In this document: one piece after another, positions 35,621 to 46,385 of the stretch
Layout: each line of letters opens with the position of its first letter
Numbering within the stretch: the first letter of the stretch is position 1
NCBI RefSeq assembly: GCF_032854445.1
Contig: NC_088300.1
Location: forward strand, 43,331,682 to 43,395,681
DNA from: Liolophura sinensis
Taxonomy: Eukaryota > Mollusca > Polyplacophora > Chitonida > Chitonidae
DNA: 64,000 nucleotides
Reading direction: 5' to 3'
The notes under the pieces: generated by a model
The model's database searches: none
The model's input: the letters and a program-made list of their open reading frames with translations, nothing else
What the model was told of the DNA's origin: nothing
Program-made: the position numbers and the translations under genes

Positions 35621-38600
35621 GTGAGAGCGCTTTTAACTTCAACAGAGCGTGTTTTTGTTATCATTCTAGACGCTCTGCAGAAAATCTAACCACGAAAGGC
35701 TTGCGGAGCACACGCACTCCTACAAGGGCCATGCATTTACCGCCAGGCAGGGCACAGCAAACTGACCTATATATCTGTATCCACATATCCGCTGCCAATA
35801 CTGTTCGGCCGCCCTAGAACATGCATGATTTTAAGAATCCACAATTTAACCTCGGCCGCTCTAAAATCTCATGGCTTGCATATAAGGAATGCAGACGTAG
35901 GCCTATGTGCCACTGGCAGATGTCGGGCTATTCCCAGCCGTCAGTGTCCGCAGTATCTCGGGGAATATTCTGGCATACAAACACAAGTCAGTTGAAGGTA
36001 AAACCACAATGTAGAAGGATAATGGACCCTGTGGGCTGGTACCCTAGTTCTTTCTTACTGGTGTAGACTTGTGTATAGGAAGAGACGGCGGAAGAGAATA
36101 TATTTATTTATTTATTTATTTGATTGGTGTTTTACGCCGTACTCAAGAATATATCACTTATACGACGGCGGCCAGCATTATGGTGGGTGGAAACCGGGCA
36201 GAGCCGGGGGGAAACCCACGACCATCCGCAGGTTGCTGGAAGACCTTCCGACGTACGGCCGGAGAGAAAGCCAGCATGAGCTGGACTTGAACTTACAGCG
36301 ACCGCATTGGTGACAGACTCCAGGGTCATTACGCTGCGTTAGCGCGCTAACCAACTGAGCCACGGAGGCCCAAGGAAGAGGATATATAGATCCATGCATA
36401 GATCCTTTTAAGTAAATAAATAAAGCATAGGCTCATATATAAATGGGGCGCCCTGTCAGATCCCATAGATTAGGCGAAACCGAGGAAAGAATTATTCAAT
36501 TTCAAAATCAAATTAAATTGTATAAAACATGCCATAATATTGGCGCTATTGACGATGTCGTTTTTCCCGTTATTGAGCTCAAAGCCATTATATTACAGTA
36601 TATAGTGATTCAAATAAATAAATAAATCAATAGCTGGTCGTGGTCGAGTTGTCAAGACACCTAATTACTCTTCCAACGCGAGGACACATGCAAATACATG
36701 CGCGCGGGCGCAGCCCTGACATTAAGTACTCCATCTAGCTAACGTCATGTGGCCATTTGCCTACCCTATAACGTTGGTTAAGATCACTTTTCTTCCACTA
36801 ATATGATGTGCATGAATGGACTTCACAAAAGAAAAGTTCGTCAGTAACTGGCCAACTTAAAGTGGGTGGTTTATTTCGGGCAGTCCGGACTTATACACCC
36901 GTGGTCCGCATTTTCGTAAAGCATATAGGTTACTTCCCTTGACGGAAGATATTAGGGCAATTATCTCATGCGTTTAGAAGTACCATTGTGATGGAATTTA
37001 ATCAACGGACCACCGTCGTATACTAAAAAGGAACATGATTGAGTAAATAAATAATAAACCACATATCTTGAAAAATTGTGTACTTTTTGCTGTTTCAGGA
37101 ACACCCCAGGCATCTTATTCCAGAGTTGTGCAGACAGTTTTATGACTTGGGTTGGTGTACAGGGACCGGTGGAGGTGTCAGCATTAAATATGAGTATGTC
37201 TTTAGTAAATGTCGATTTCCGTCATGTTCAATCACAGACCTAAACAAAGTACTAAGTAGGCTATGCATGTCGTTTGTTGTAACAGTTTAATTTTTTCGAA
37301 CATACAAAGTTTTGTATTTAATAACAGTGTTATCGGTATTTTGGATTTACATAGTCTCTCTGGATATATTAGCACAGATTCAAGGGCTGAAAATTGAGTG
37401 AGATCAATCCGACGACCTAAGGGTGAGGAACCTTATCGCCAACAACACATGCCAGCAGTGTAGATGTTTTGGCTAACAAGGCTCCAAAAATCAGGAAGAA
37501 CTTTTTCTCAAGCTTTACCCATCTTATAATTTAGGATGATCCAGCGAACATTTCAAATTAGTGGATTTTATTTTTTGTAGTACACTTTGTTGAATTCCCT
37601 TACTGGAATTTGACTGATTTAAGACAGAGACGGAGTCTAATCAAGTGAGTGTATTCAGCACACCATGCTGACCATGCAACTACAACATATAGATGTGCGT
37701 ACACGCGAGTACTTCCGGTTACATCTATTACAAGAGGTGGAAACACAACATCCCTTCCTTCCCCAGAAATTAATTCCAGTACTACACAAATCACAGTCTT
37801 AGCGTTAATCTTTACGGGTGTGGAGTGTAAAGTTTAAACTGATTTAACAAATTAATTGGTTTCGTTGGAAATGTCATCAGGCAACGGTGTCCACAAAGAC
37901 GATCATGTAAAGTTCTGTTTTTAGAATATTTAGATCATAGTTCAAAAGTACACATCACCTTAAAGATGTTTACCATACCAAACACTTCACTGGAAAGTCT
38001 GTAACTGTCAAGCAAAAGGTTGACCATTTCAATAAACATCAGTCCATGATAAAGTCACAGAATCCGGAGGACCTAGTTATGGGCGGTTCTGGTTCCTCAA
38101 CCATGTTGTCGCGTGTGTGGGAGTTTGGTTCATCCTCCTGAGGGGCGAATGCCTTGTCACGTTCAGCTTTGCCATATTTCTATACAAATGTTGAGTTGCG
38201 ACAACAGCTTTTGCCGTCAGGGACCTTTACTACGACTTGATTGCCCTTTGCTGGGTAAAGCACATTCTTGTATATTGCTGGAAGTCTGTTTTCATGTCGT
38301 TGAACTAAGACAGTGTCATCAACCTCGATGTCGCGTTCCGGCCATCTTCATCACGATCGCACACTTCGGAATCGTATCCACGACTGTCTGTTTTCAAGTC
38401 GGGTAAATTTACTTGCAGTTTTCGGCCAAACAACAATTCAGCAGGACTAACACCGGTTGTGACTTTGGGTGTCCTGCTGTACGCATGAAGGAATTGTTTG
38501 TTTCAGGATTGTTCTATTTTGTCTCTCGACTTCCTGTACAGAATTCCGTTTTCTGCCAGATAATCCTCGAACTCTTTAGACACAAAGTTTGCACTATTGT

Positions 38601-41600
38601 CTGTTGTAATGGAATACGGAATTCCATAGGTAGCAAACATTCTGCCCAAACGGTCTATCAGGTTGGAGTACGTTGGTAATTTCACATTGGTGACATCATA
38701 GTACCGACTATAGTAGTCGACAATCACCGTGTGATCTCTGTGTCCGTTCAGGGGATGGTGGCTTGCTCAACTCTTGCATAAATTTTCAGCCCCTCGATCG
38801 ATACCTGGCCACCACACTTTCGTTCGCAATTGCATTTTGGTTTTAACGATTGCTGGGTTGCCCTCGTGTGCAAATTTCAATACTTGCTTGCGCAAATGTT
38901 GCGGAAGGTTGCCGTTCCCCGCAAGACTAATTGACCTAATACGCCCAGTTCATTCCGAACAGTCCGATAACGCTTAACTCTCTCAGAGTTTCAGTCTCCT
39001 GACTTGATGCTCTCTGGAACATCTGATAGTTGTCCACTGCAGATTCACGTTCTACATCCTTTTGCGCGATGCTGGAAGCGAATTCTCCGCCGCATATCTG
39101 ATGTATTTTTCCCCGACGTTTCTGCTGGTCGGCACAGGTCTTTCCGCTATCTTTGTCAATCTTGACAACGCGTCAGCGATATTCGTTTTCCAGGGCGTAT
39201 AGCGAACCGTGAACGAATACAGTTGTAAGCTCAGTACCCAAAATGGAGTAAATCATCTTCACCGGTTTATGGTCAGTGAGCATGTCAAAGTCTGTCCCAT
39301 TAATGTAAAGGTGGAATCCCTCCATGCCCAAGCGAGAGCAAGAGCCTCCTACTTTATCTGGTTTTCCACGCCAGTCAAACTACGGCTCGCGTAACTCAAG
39401 ACCTGATGGTCACCACTTTTAGTAACCTGGTACAACACCGCGCCGAGTCTAACAGGGATCGCGTCTGCAGTCACACACGTTTTTGCGGTACGGTCGTAAT
39501 ACGCAAGTGTCTTCGCTTCAGACAGATCCTGCTTCAACGTATCAAATGCGTTCTGTTCCTTCTTTTCCCAGGAGAACGACACGTTTTTCCTGGTTAACAA
39601 TCTCAGTGGTTCGGACACTGTCGCAACATCATGAATAACACGCGCACTGAAATTAACTAATCTTAGGAGGCTACGTACCTCCGACGCTGTCTCAAGGCGT
39701 GAAAGTCTGTTCTGAAAGTCCGGTTACATAATAAATGGGATCTGGTACAAGAGGTGGAAACACTATTCACTTACTATATTGACCAGTTGGTTATGGTTGA
39801 TTGGTTATGGCTTCATCATGATTAAATATAAAACACCTAAAAATATCTATGGCGTTTATGTGTATGTTTTCTTTAAATGACATACCTGTTTCTGCAACGT
39901 GAGGGTTTTAATGTTTGTCCTTGTTTTTTTTCTCAGAGGTCAGATATACATAGCGCCCTCTGGTGTACAAAAGGAGAGAATAAAGGTGGGTATTGATTTT
40001 CTCCATGGGCCCTCACTGATGGGGAAGTCAAAGGGGGACCTTCTTCTACCTTGATACCTCGTTATCGGCTTCTTCGCCCTGTATACAAAAGGTCTGGCAG
40101 TCAAGGTACATTTTTGGAGGTTGCGAGAGGACCGACCTCACTACTTCTCTACATCACTACTTTTACATTTGTCTTTACCACCCAAAAAACCCAGTAGCCA
40201 TCATCTAAGTGTCAAAATTTTGATAACGCCGTTAAACAGCAATGAAATAAACAAATAACTTATTTCTCTGTGTAGACAGAGTGAGGGCCTGTTTGAGGAC
40301 ATTCGAGTCGTGTGCCCTGTTGTGTGTTTTGACAGGGTCATATGTTTACCTAGTATCTGTAGGATGGGGATATTTGAGTCAGTGTGTGTTGTGTGTTGAC
40401 AGGGTGAGGACTTGTTTGTCCAGTCTCTGAAGGATGAGGACATTTCAGTTAGTGTGTGTTGTGTGTTGACAGGGTGAGGACTTGTTTGTCCAGTCTCTGA
40501 AGGATGAGGACATTTCAGTTAGTGTGTGTTGTGTGTTGACAGGGTGAGAACTTGTTTGTCCAGTCTCTGCAGGATGGGGACAATTCAGTTAGTGTGTGTT
40601 GTGTGTTGACAGGGTGAGAACTTGTTTGTCCAGTCTCTGCAGGATGGGGACATTTCAGTTAGTGTGTGTTGTGTGTTGACAGGGGGAGGACTTGTTTGTC
40701 CAGTCTCTGAAGGATGAGGACATTTCAGTTAGTGTGTGTTGTGTGTTGACAGGGGGAGGACTTGTTTGTCCAGTCTCTGCAGGATGGGGACATTTCAGTT
40801 AGTGTGTGTTGTGTGTTGACAGGGTGAGAACTTGTTTGTCCAGTCTCTGCAGGATGGGGACATTTCAGTTAGTGTGTGTTGTGTGTTGACAGAGGGAGGA
40901 CTTGTTTGTCCAGACTCTAAAGGATGAGGACATTTCAGTTATCGTGTGTTGTGTATTGACAAGGTGAGAACTTGTTTGTCCAGACTCTAAAGGATGAGGA
41001 CATTTCAGTTAGTGTGTGTTGTGTGTTGACAGGGTGAGAACTTGTTTGTCCAGTCTCTGCAGGATGGGGACATTTCAGTTAGTGTGTGTTGTGTGTTGAC
41101 AGGGTGAGAACTTGTTTGTCCAGTCTCTGCAGGATGGGGACATTTCAGTTAGTGTGTGTTGTGTGTTGACAGGGTGAGAACTTGTTTGTCCAGCCTCTGC
41201 AGGATGGGGACATTTCAGTTAGTGTGTGTTGTGTGTTGACAGGGGGAGGACTTGTTTGTCCAGACTCTGCAGGATGGGGACAATTCAGTTAGTGTGTGTT
41301 GTGTGTTGACAGGGTGAGAACTTGTTTGTCCAGTCTCTGCAGGATGGGGACATTTCAGTTAGTGTGTGTTGTGTGTTGACAGGGGGAGGACTTGTTTGTC
41401 CAGTCTCTGCAATATGGGGACATTTCAGTTAGTGTGTGTTGTGTGTTGACAGGGGGAGGACTTGTTTGTCCAGACTCTAAAGGATGAGGACATTTCAGTT
41501 ATCGTGTGTTGTGTGTTGACAGGGTGAGAACTTGCTTGTCCAGTCTCTAAAGGATGAGGACATTTCAGTAAGTGTGTGTTGTGTGTTGACAGGGGGAGGA

Positions 41601-44600
41601 CTTGTTTGTCCAGTCTCTAAAGGATGAGGACATTTCAGGACCACCACCTCAGAAGAAACTTAAGAAGAGTCAGTGCACACCTTTGTTCATGAACGCTTTC
41701 ATCTCCAGAGGTATGGCTAACGGAAGTATGTTTGTCCATATCACTTTAGGTAGGGTAACCACACTTACTGCTCTTAGAGAACAAAAATCTCAGGGGTGTT
41801 TCACATGGGTTTTAGTTTTGGCACTCTCCGGACTCTCCAGTGACCCAGTGGTTAAAGCGTCCGCCTCAAAGTCAGGAGACTCGGGTTCAAACATTGGTCG
41901 GGTCATACCTGCCACAAGAAAGTATATATACACACACCTAATGACTCCAGGTTCTTATATGACTGAAAGTTAAGTACATCGTAAAACCCCAAGCGTACAT
42001 ACATACATTTTTACTGGTGAAAAATTCTCTAGAGTCGTTTGATTTATTTATTTATTTTATTTGTTTGGTGTTTTAAGCCGTAGTCAAGAATATTTCACTT
42101 ATACGGCGGCGGCCAGCATTATGGTGGGAGAAAACCTGGCAAAGCACGGGGGCATCCCGCGACCATCTGCAGGTTTCTGACCAGCATTATGGTGGGCGGA
42201 AACCGGGCAGAGCCCGGGGGAAACCACGACCATCCGCAGGTTGCTGACAGACCTTCCCACATACGGCCGGAGAGGAAGCCAACATGAGCTGGACTTGAAC
42301 TCACATCGACCGCATTGGTGAGAGACTCCTGGGTCATTACGCTGCGCTAGTGCGCTAACCAACTGAGCCACGGAGGCCCCTGAATGAATGAATATATGAT
42401 CATACATGCATGTATACATAATAGTGCACTAGCTCATAGACGTGTGGTTCTGCGTAATGGACTTTGCATGAAAGTTCTTGGAGCGCATGTCTGTCTACAT
42501 TTCGCCATAGTACTTCACAGATGCGGGCGCTGTCATTCACTCCCATTCTAAACATGCTGTCATGGCCACAATACTGAACCCGGGGAGGGAATTCCGAATA
42601 GCCTATCAGGAGATGATCAAAGGCATCATAAATGATAAAACAGGTGGGTAGATAGGCAGATTTTTGTATTGTTTTTTTTTTTTTTTTTGGTAACACAGGC
42701 CTTAGCATTTTGCCCTCTCTCCAGGCTGAGATGTTCATTGTTCGGCAATTTATTTATACTTTCACATCGGTAATCTTGATATTACCTCACTAGGCTCTCA
42801 GCATAAGAGGAAATGGCCAAGCACTGGTCGGCCAGTGTCAGTATAGTGTGTCTGGATAGGGTGTCGTGTCTGGTGTCCAATTTCAACATTGTGTTTTAGC
42901 GAGGCAACACTATAATTATGCCGGCACTGGGTCTGATCTGCTACAAGGTGACATCCTCGTGATATGAACGAAATAATGATGGAAGCGAAGTAAAACTCCA
43001 AAGAAACAAACAAAATCACACCAAAAATCTATTACAGAAATGGACTAAAACACTACTCAGTGTGCACCGGTGTGTTGTACTTTTTATGGTCCTCAATAGA
43101 TCTGAAATTTGTTTCATTCTTCTCAGCTTTCAGAGATGTGTATTCTTCCATTCACTAAACTGGGACTCTGTCTTTTGGAATGTGCTGTCTTCAATATGTA
43201 AAAGCTGCACGAACCATATCGTGTTCCTTTAATCCTACAATAATTCTGAAATTACAAATTTATTCGTAAGAGATAAAGATCTGAACGTCATAATTCACTG
43301 TGAATAGCACAAATATGACAATGTTGTTTCAATTCTTAAAATTATATTCTGGGTTTATTTAAGCAATTTTTTTTTCGCAATATTAAGTTTTCAATTATTA
43401 TTCACATGAATCAGTTAATTTAAATTGCAGGTATAAATTTCCGGTATGATGACACATTAGTTATTCCTATTGTGGAAAATACGCCAGAGGAAAGAGACTT
43501 GAAGGTATTATTAAAAATTCTGATTTGCTACTTAATTTATCCATATTTGTATCATAGTACATCACAGCTCATCCCCATGGATTACCCAGACCGTTACTCA
43601 CTGGGAACATCTTAATATTGCTGGATCCATTATGAGAATTGTCACACAAAATATGTCGTTATGTTACTGAATACCACATTCAGGCTGCTGGATTTATCCC
43701 CAAGCCGTTAGCGTTTACTCTGTGTTGCTCTCATATTTCAAAGCCATGTACATATAACCGCGCTGTCGTGAACTATTCTAGAATACGGCGTAAAACGCCA
43801 ATCAAATAAATAAATACATTTAAATTGTTGGTTCCACTGTTACAGATAAAGCACTAGTGCTTGGAATGTTCGTGGAACTTATGAAATGAAACTATCTGTC
43901 GAATAGGAACGTGGTTTCTTGGGGGTACCTGGTGCAACATTAATCTGTTATTCTGATGACATCCAAAAGTATTTAAGGAATGGCAACAATTTTGGCTATC
44001 TTGGTTATGGTGTAGACCAGCGACGTCTAATAAATTGTAATTAACATGTATGCATTTTTTTACCCAGTTCTGCTTAAACTATGGTGCTAGGGGAAGTGTA
44101 ATTTGCTAGTATGTTTGTGTTTACATGAACAATTAAGATAAAACCCTAACTAAGTTGAGAAGAGGCTTTATTTCGCCGGTAAGGTGTGACCATCTGCCAA
44201 ATATCACACTATCACCGCTGCTGTCTATGCCGTAAGGCATTATTTAATGTTCAGGTAACTTATTTTTGGAAGTTTATTCATGCAGTGAATTTGTCAGGAC
44301 GGTACACTGTACCGGCTCAAAAAATATTCTGTGTTATGTGGATCTCATTGGCTCTATTTACCCGAGGCTAGACGCATAAGTACATGGTGTGTATACATGT
44401 GTGTAATTTGTCTGTTCGCAGGAAGCCATGTTAAAAGCCATGAATGATTACCCAGAAAGCCCTGCAGTTCTTGTCCGGAGGCATGGGTTTTACATATGGG
44501 GCGACTCCTGGAGACGTGCCAAAACTATGTAAGCGCAAGCGTTTATCTGCTTCGTATAAAATGTTTGTCTGTAAAATATATAATCGAGAAATATATTGTG

Positions 44601-45327
44601 ACTCTTGCTTAGATACACGACCCCTTCGACGAGGGCAAAGTTGTTCATCCATGTCTGTTTGCAAAGTCAGAAGTTTATCTGAAATAATTGTTCTTCGTTT
44701 AGAGCAATGAGAGTGAGAATCTTTAACCTAACACATGTTTACATGTACATAGAACCTTTTCGAAATAAGTCTACAAATTATGGAGCTCCTCCTACATCGT
44801 ATTATTCAGAAACCTAAGAAAATGTAGTTCACCCGTTCACCAAGGTTTGTCCCAGATATTTTTGTTATTGAAATATAACACTATAAGTTTTGTTTTAGGA
44901 TGTCTTGGTCTACATCCGTTTTCATGTGTCCTTCATGGAAACTGAATGGGAAGGTTGTCTTACCCCCCACCCTCCCTTGTCAGTGTAAACCTGATCAGTT
45001 ATGACACTACCTGTGTCGTGTTTGTGGGTTGTAAGATGTCCTTTGGGGTGTAGTTAAGTTGGGTTTCATGCCATTATGAAGAGCTGGTCATGACGTCATA
45101 TCCTGTGCAATGTGACCAAAACAACAACTTTGGCTTTATTATTCTATCAACTGAGCACTTGCAATGACCCTGTAAGTTTTTTGATACGAAGGTGTCTGTC
45201 TTGTAGGTGTGAGTGTTTGGACTATCTACTAGATATAAGTGTTCAGATGAAATCCATGGGACTAGACCCAACGTCTGCTCCAGAAACACCAAAGGGAGCC
45301 TATACGTCCACTGACAACTCACGATGA
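35603..45327 (+). CDS. APIP: methylthioribulose-1-phosphate dehydratase (APAF1-interacting protein)
   Basis: Eight exons: 35603-35620, 37099-37193, 39937-39985, 41593-41710, 42521-42643, 43431-43504, 44422-44528, 45207-45327; 705 nt, 234 residues (human 242). It is a class II aldolase-fold enzyme of the methionine salvage pathway that dehydrates 5-methylthioribulose-1-phosphate in the cytosol; the vertebrate protein also restrains APAF1 and caspase-1 cell death. Known functional residues are all present with a constant offset of 15 to human: Cys82, zinc ligands His100 and His102 (VIHSHSKH) and His180 (RRHGFYIWG), and catalytic Glu124 (YQEMIKG). All junctions are GT/AG and in phase. Introns contain SINEs, a Ty3/Gypsy fossil and the 70-bp splice-junction array before exon 4. 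AATAAA follows the stop after only 15 bases. Confidence 0.93.
36096..36372 (-). mobile_element. complete SINE in APIP intron 1
   Basis: Reverse complement of a full-length copy: TTTATTTATTTATTTGATTG tail, 3' domain, body and the tRNA-like head ending CCAACTGAGCCACGGAGGCC (B-box and A-box regions intact). One of the best-kept copies; antisense to APIP. Confidence 0.9.
37729..39763 (-). mobile_element. fossil Ty3/Gypsy LTR retrotransposon, pol fragment, in APIP intron 2
   Basis: On the strand opposite to APIP, parts of a Ty3/Gypsy-type pol are visible in the family order: the end of the reverse transcriptase / RNase H region (about 39,350-39,620; [41 protein letters not shown]) and integrase core (about 38,500-38,730; [29 protein letters not shown]), then integrase C-terminal region to about 38,050. 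No gag, protease or recognisable LTR is left. The element is plainly broken, with several interruptions, and is probably of moderate age. The stretch is bracketed by an 18-bp direct repeat (TACAAGAGGTGGAAACAC at 37,729-37,746 and 39,746-39,763), either an insertion footprint or remains of element ends. Confidence 0.85.
40266..40380. repeat. degenerate outer units of the APIP exon-4 array
   Basis: Two older copies of the 70-bp unit, recognisable by TGTAGACAGAGTGAGGGCCT and TTTTGACAGGGTCATATG, with many changes and indels. They mark the decayed edge of the array on its intron side. Confidence 0.7.
40381..41592 (+). repeat. 70-bp tandem array made from the APIP exon-4 splice acceptor and coding start
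   Basis: Seventeen exact-period 70-bp units (starts 40,381, 40,451 ... 41,501) lead into an eighteenth that is the true exon 4. Each unit has GTGTGTTGTGTGTTGACAG, then 45 bases equal or nearly equal to the start of exon 4 (G-E-[D/N]-L-F-V-Q-S-L-[K/Q]-D-[E/G]-D-I-S), then GTTAGT. In exon 4 itself the same place reads TCAGGACC and the exon goes on. Thus each unit carries a 3' splice site, 45 open coding bases and a GT. The gap between GT of one unit and AG of the next is 25 bases. Unit variants recur in blocks (for example units 8-9 resemble 16-17), indicating unequal exchange or conversion. Confidence 0.95.
41523..41567 (+). other. possible in-frame cassette mini-exon (array unit 17)
   Basis: In this unit the base after GTT is changed so that the 45 bases are followed by a consensus donor GTAAGTG, and the acceptor TTGACAG precedes them. 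It would add [15 protein letters not shown] between exons 3 and 4. Both flanks are phase 0, so the frame is kept. The intron to exon 4 would be only 25 bases, so splicing directly to exon 4's own acceptor is unlikely in animals; use of this unit would need another arrangement or does not occur. Inference only. Confidence 0.35.
41593..41710 (+). CDS. APIP: APIP exon 4
   Basis: Codes for [35 protein letters not shown], including active-site Cys82. Its first 45 bases and acceptor are the founder (or newest member) of the 70-bp array upstream. Donor AGAG|GTATGG leaves phase 1 for exon 5. Confidence 0.93.
41825..42015 (+). mobile_element. tRNA-derived SINE, second family
   Basis: tRNA-like head GTGACCCAGTGGTTAAAGCG with B box GGTTCAAAC at about 41,884, a short body, and the 3' end AATGACTCCAGGTTCTTATA then GTAAAACCCCAAGCGTACAT followed by ACATACATA. 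A second, antisense copy with the same 3' end lies at 57,975-58,190. In APIP intron 4. Confidence 0.7.
42040..42381 (-). mobile_element. SINE with internal 70-bp duplication in APIP intron 4
   Basis: Reverse complement of a complete main-family copy, from TTTATTTATTTATTTTATTT to CCAACTGAGCCACGGAGGCC. The block from CCAGCATTATGGTGGG to CTGCAGGTTTCTGA is present twice (about 42,112-42,180 and 42,181-42,249). The two blocks differ at about ten positions, so this is probably a chimera of two copies rather than a recent slip. Ends about 140 bp before exon 5. Confidence 0.85.
42521..42643 (+). CDS. APIP: APIP exon 5: zinc site and catalytic Glu
   Basis: Codes for [20 protein letters not shown] and [13 protein letters not shown]. 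Contains zinc ligands His100 and His102 and catalytic Glu124. Phase 1 at both ends. Followed in the intron by a run of about 17 T at 42,671-42,688. Confidence 0.93.
43431..45327 (+). CDS. APIP: APIP exons 6-8
   Basis: Exon 43431-43504: [19 protein letters not shown]. Exon 44422-44528: [20 protein letters not shown] with zinc ligand His180; ends AT|GTAAGC. Exon 45207-45327: [20 protein letters not shown], then a divergent C-terminal tail rich in Thr and Ser, TGA at 45,325-45,327. Confidence 0.93.
43777..43817 (+). mobile_element. SINE tail remnant
   Basis: AGAATACGGCGTAAAACGCC then AATCAAATAAATAAATA: the last 40 bp of the main SINE family, extremely 5'-truncated, in APIP intron 6. Confidence 0.7.
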
Positions 45328-45342
45328 TCGATAGACCGAAGA

Positions 45343-45348
45343 AATAAA
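45343..45348 (+). terminator. candidate APIP poly(A) signal
   Basis: AATAAA begins 15 bases after the APIP stop codon. If used, the 3' untranslated region would be only about 35-40 bases. Later AATAAA motifs (for example near 45,643 and 45,845) are alternatives. Confidence 0.45.
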
Positions 45349-46134
45349 GAAAATGTAAGCAAGACTATTACCAGAATAAGAATATATCAGTTGAATAGAA
45401 AAAAGCATGAGTCATTTTTATTATTCATCATTAATTTTACTTCCTAAATGAAAGACTTCAAAATGTCAAATCTCTCATCAAATTTTAATACTCACATCAT
45501 TATGGAGAGAGTACAAGATTGAATGTCCTATCTTCATAGAATACAGCTGAGGCAAAGTCAACACAATCCAAGCTTGTCGATTACTGCTGTGTTCTAGTAA
45601 AGTTAAATCTGACAAAGTGGATAATGAACAAAGCAGAAGATAAATAAACAAAATCCGCGTCAGGGCCTCAGGAAAGTGGGCTTGCAGATAATGTTACGTC
45701 CTTGCAAAAAAGCCAAATTAAATAAACAGATATCCATTTTGATTATAGACACATGGCAACCATTTACAGTAGCAAATAGAAAAGAAAAATGTAAGGAAGA
45801 TCATCCCATTCATTATAGTTAGGTAATTATGTAATTGTGAAGAAATAAAATATGGACATTATTTAATGCCTTTAACATGTGGGTAGTAATTAATCAAGAG
45901 AGACCAAACTAGTAAAGACTTCATTAATTGTCCACTATGTGGCAACTTCGTCGATTGCCTTGTAACCGAACAATGATGGCACTTGCTAATGTAAATATCA
46001 ACTACATGAACACACTTTGTGCTACACACCTGTATTGTACTATACAGGTCAAAGGGGTTATAAACTGAGATTTAGATTTAGAGACAATAATTTGGGAACA
46101 CTGCACAGAAAGCAGCGGATTTTTTATGGGGAGA

Positions 46135-46385
46135 TCATAAACATGGCGAGACCACGAAAATGGGTATACCACAAACATGGCGGTACCATGAATATGGCGG
46201 TATCACAAACATGTGGCTATCATGAACACTGGATGCCATGAGCCTTGCCATACCATAAACACATCGATACCATAAACATGGTGATACCATGAACATTGTC
46301 TCACGAGATACCATGAACATGGAGATACCCTGAACATGGTATCAGGAGATGCCATGATCATAGGGATACCATGAACATGTGTGAG
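46135..46385. repeat. degenerate minisatellite, about 17-18 bp units
   Basis: Irregular tandem repeats of the type ATACCATGAACATGG with variable spacers (GCGGT, GAG, TGAT), about 13 copies. Intergenic. Confidence 0.85.

Noticed and set aside
36069-36399. Open frames coding [13 protein letters not shown] or [14 protein letters not shown], seen at many places
   Set aside because: They are translations of the SINE in both orientations, repeated at every copy in the window.
40381-41640. CRISPR-like array or a repeat-protein gene
   Set aside because: Eukaryotic context, no spacers of constant length between identical repeats, and the 70-bp period is not a multiple of three; the origin from the APIP exon border is clear.
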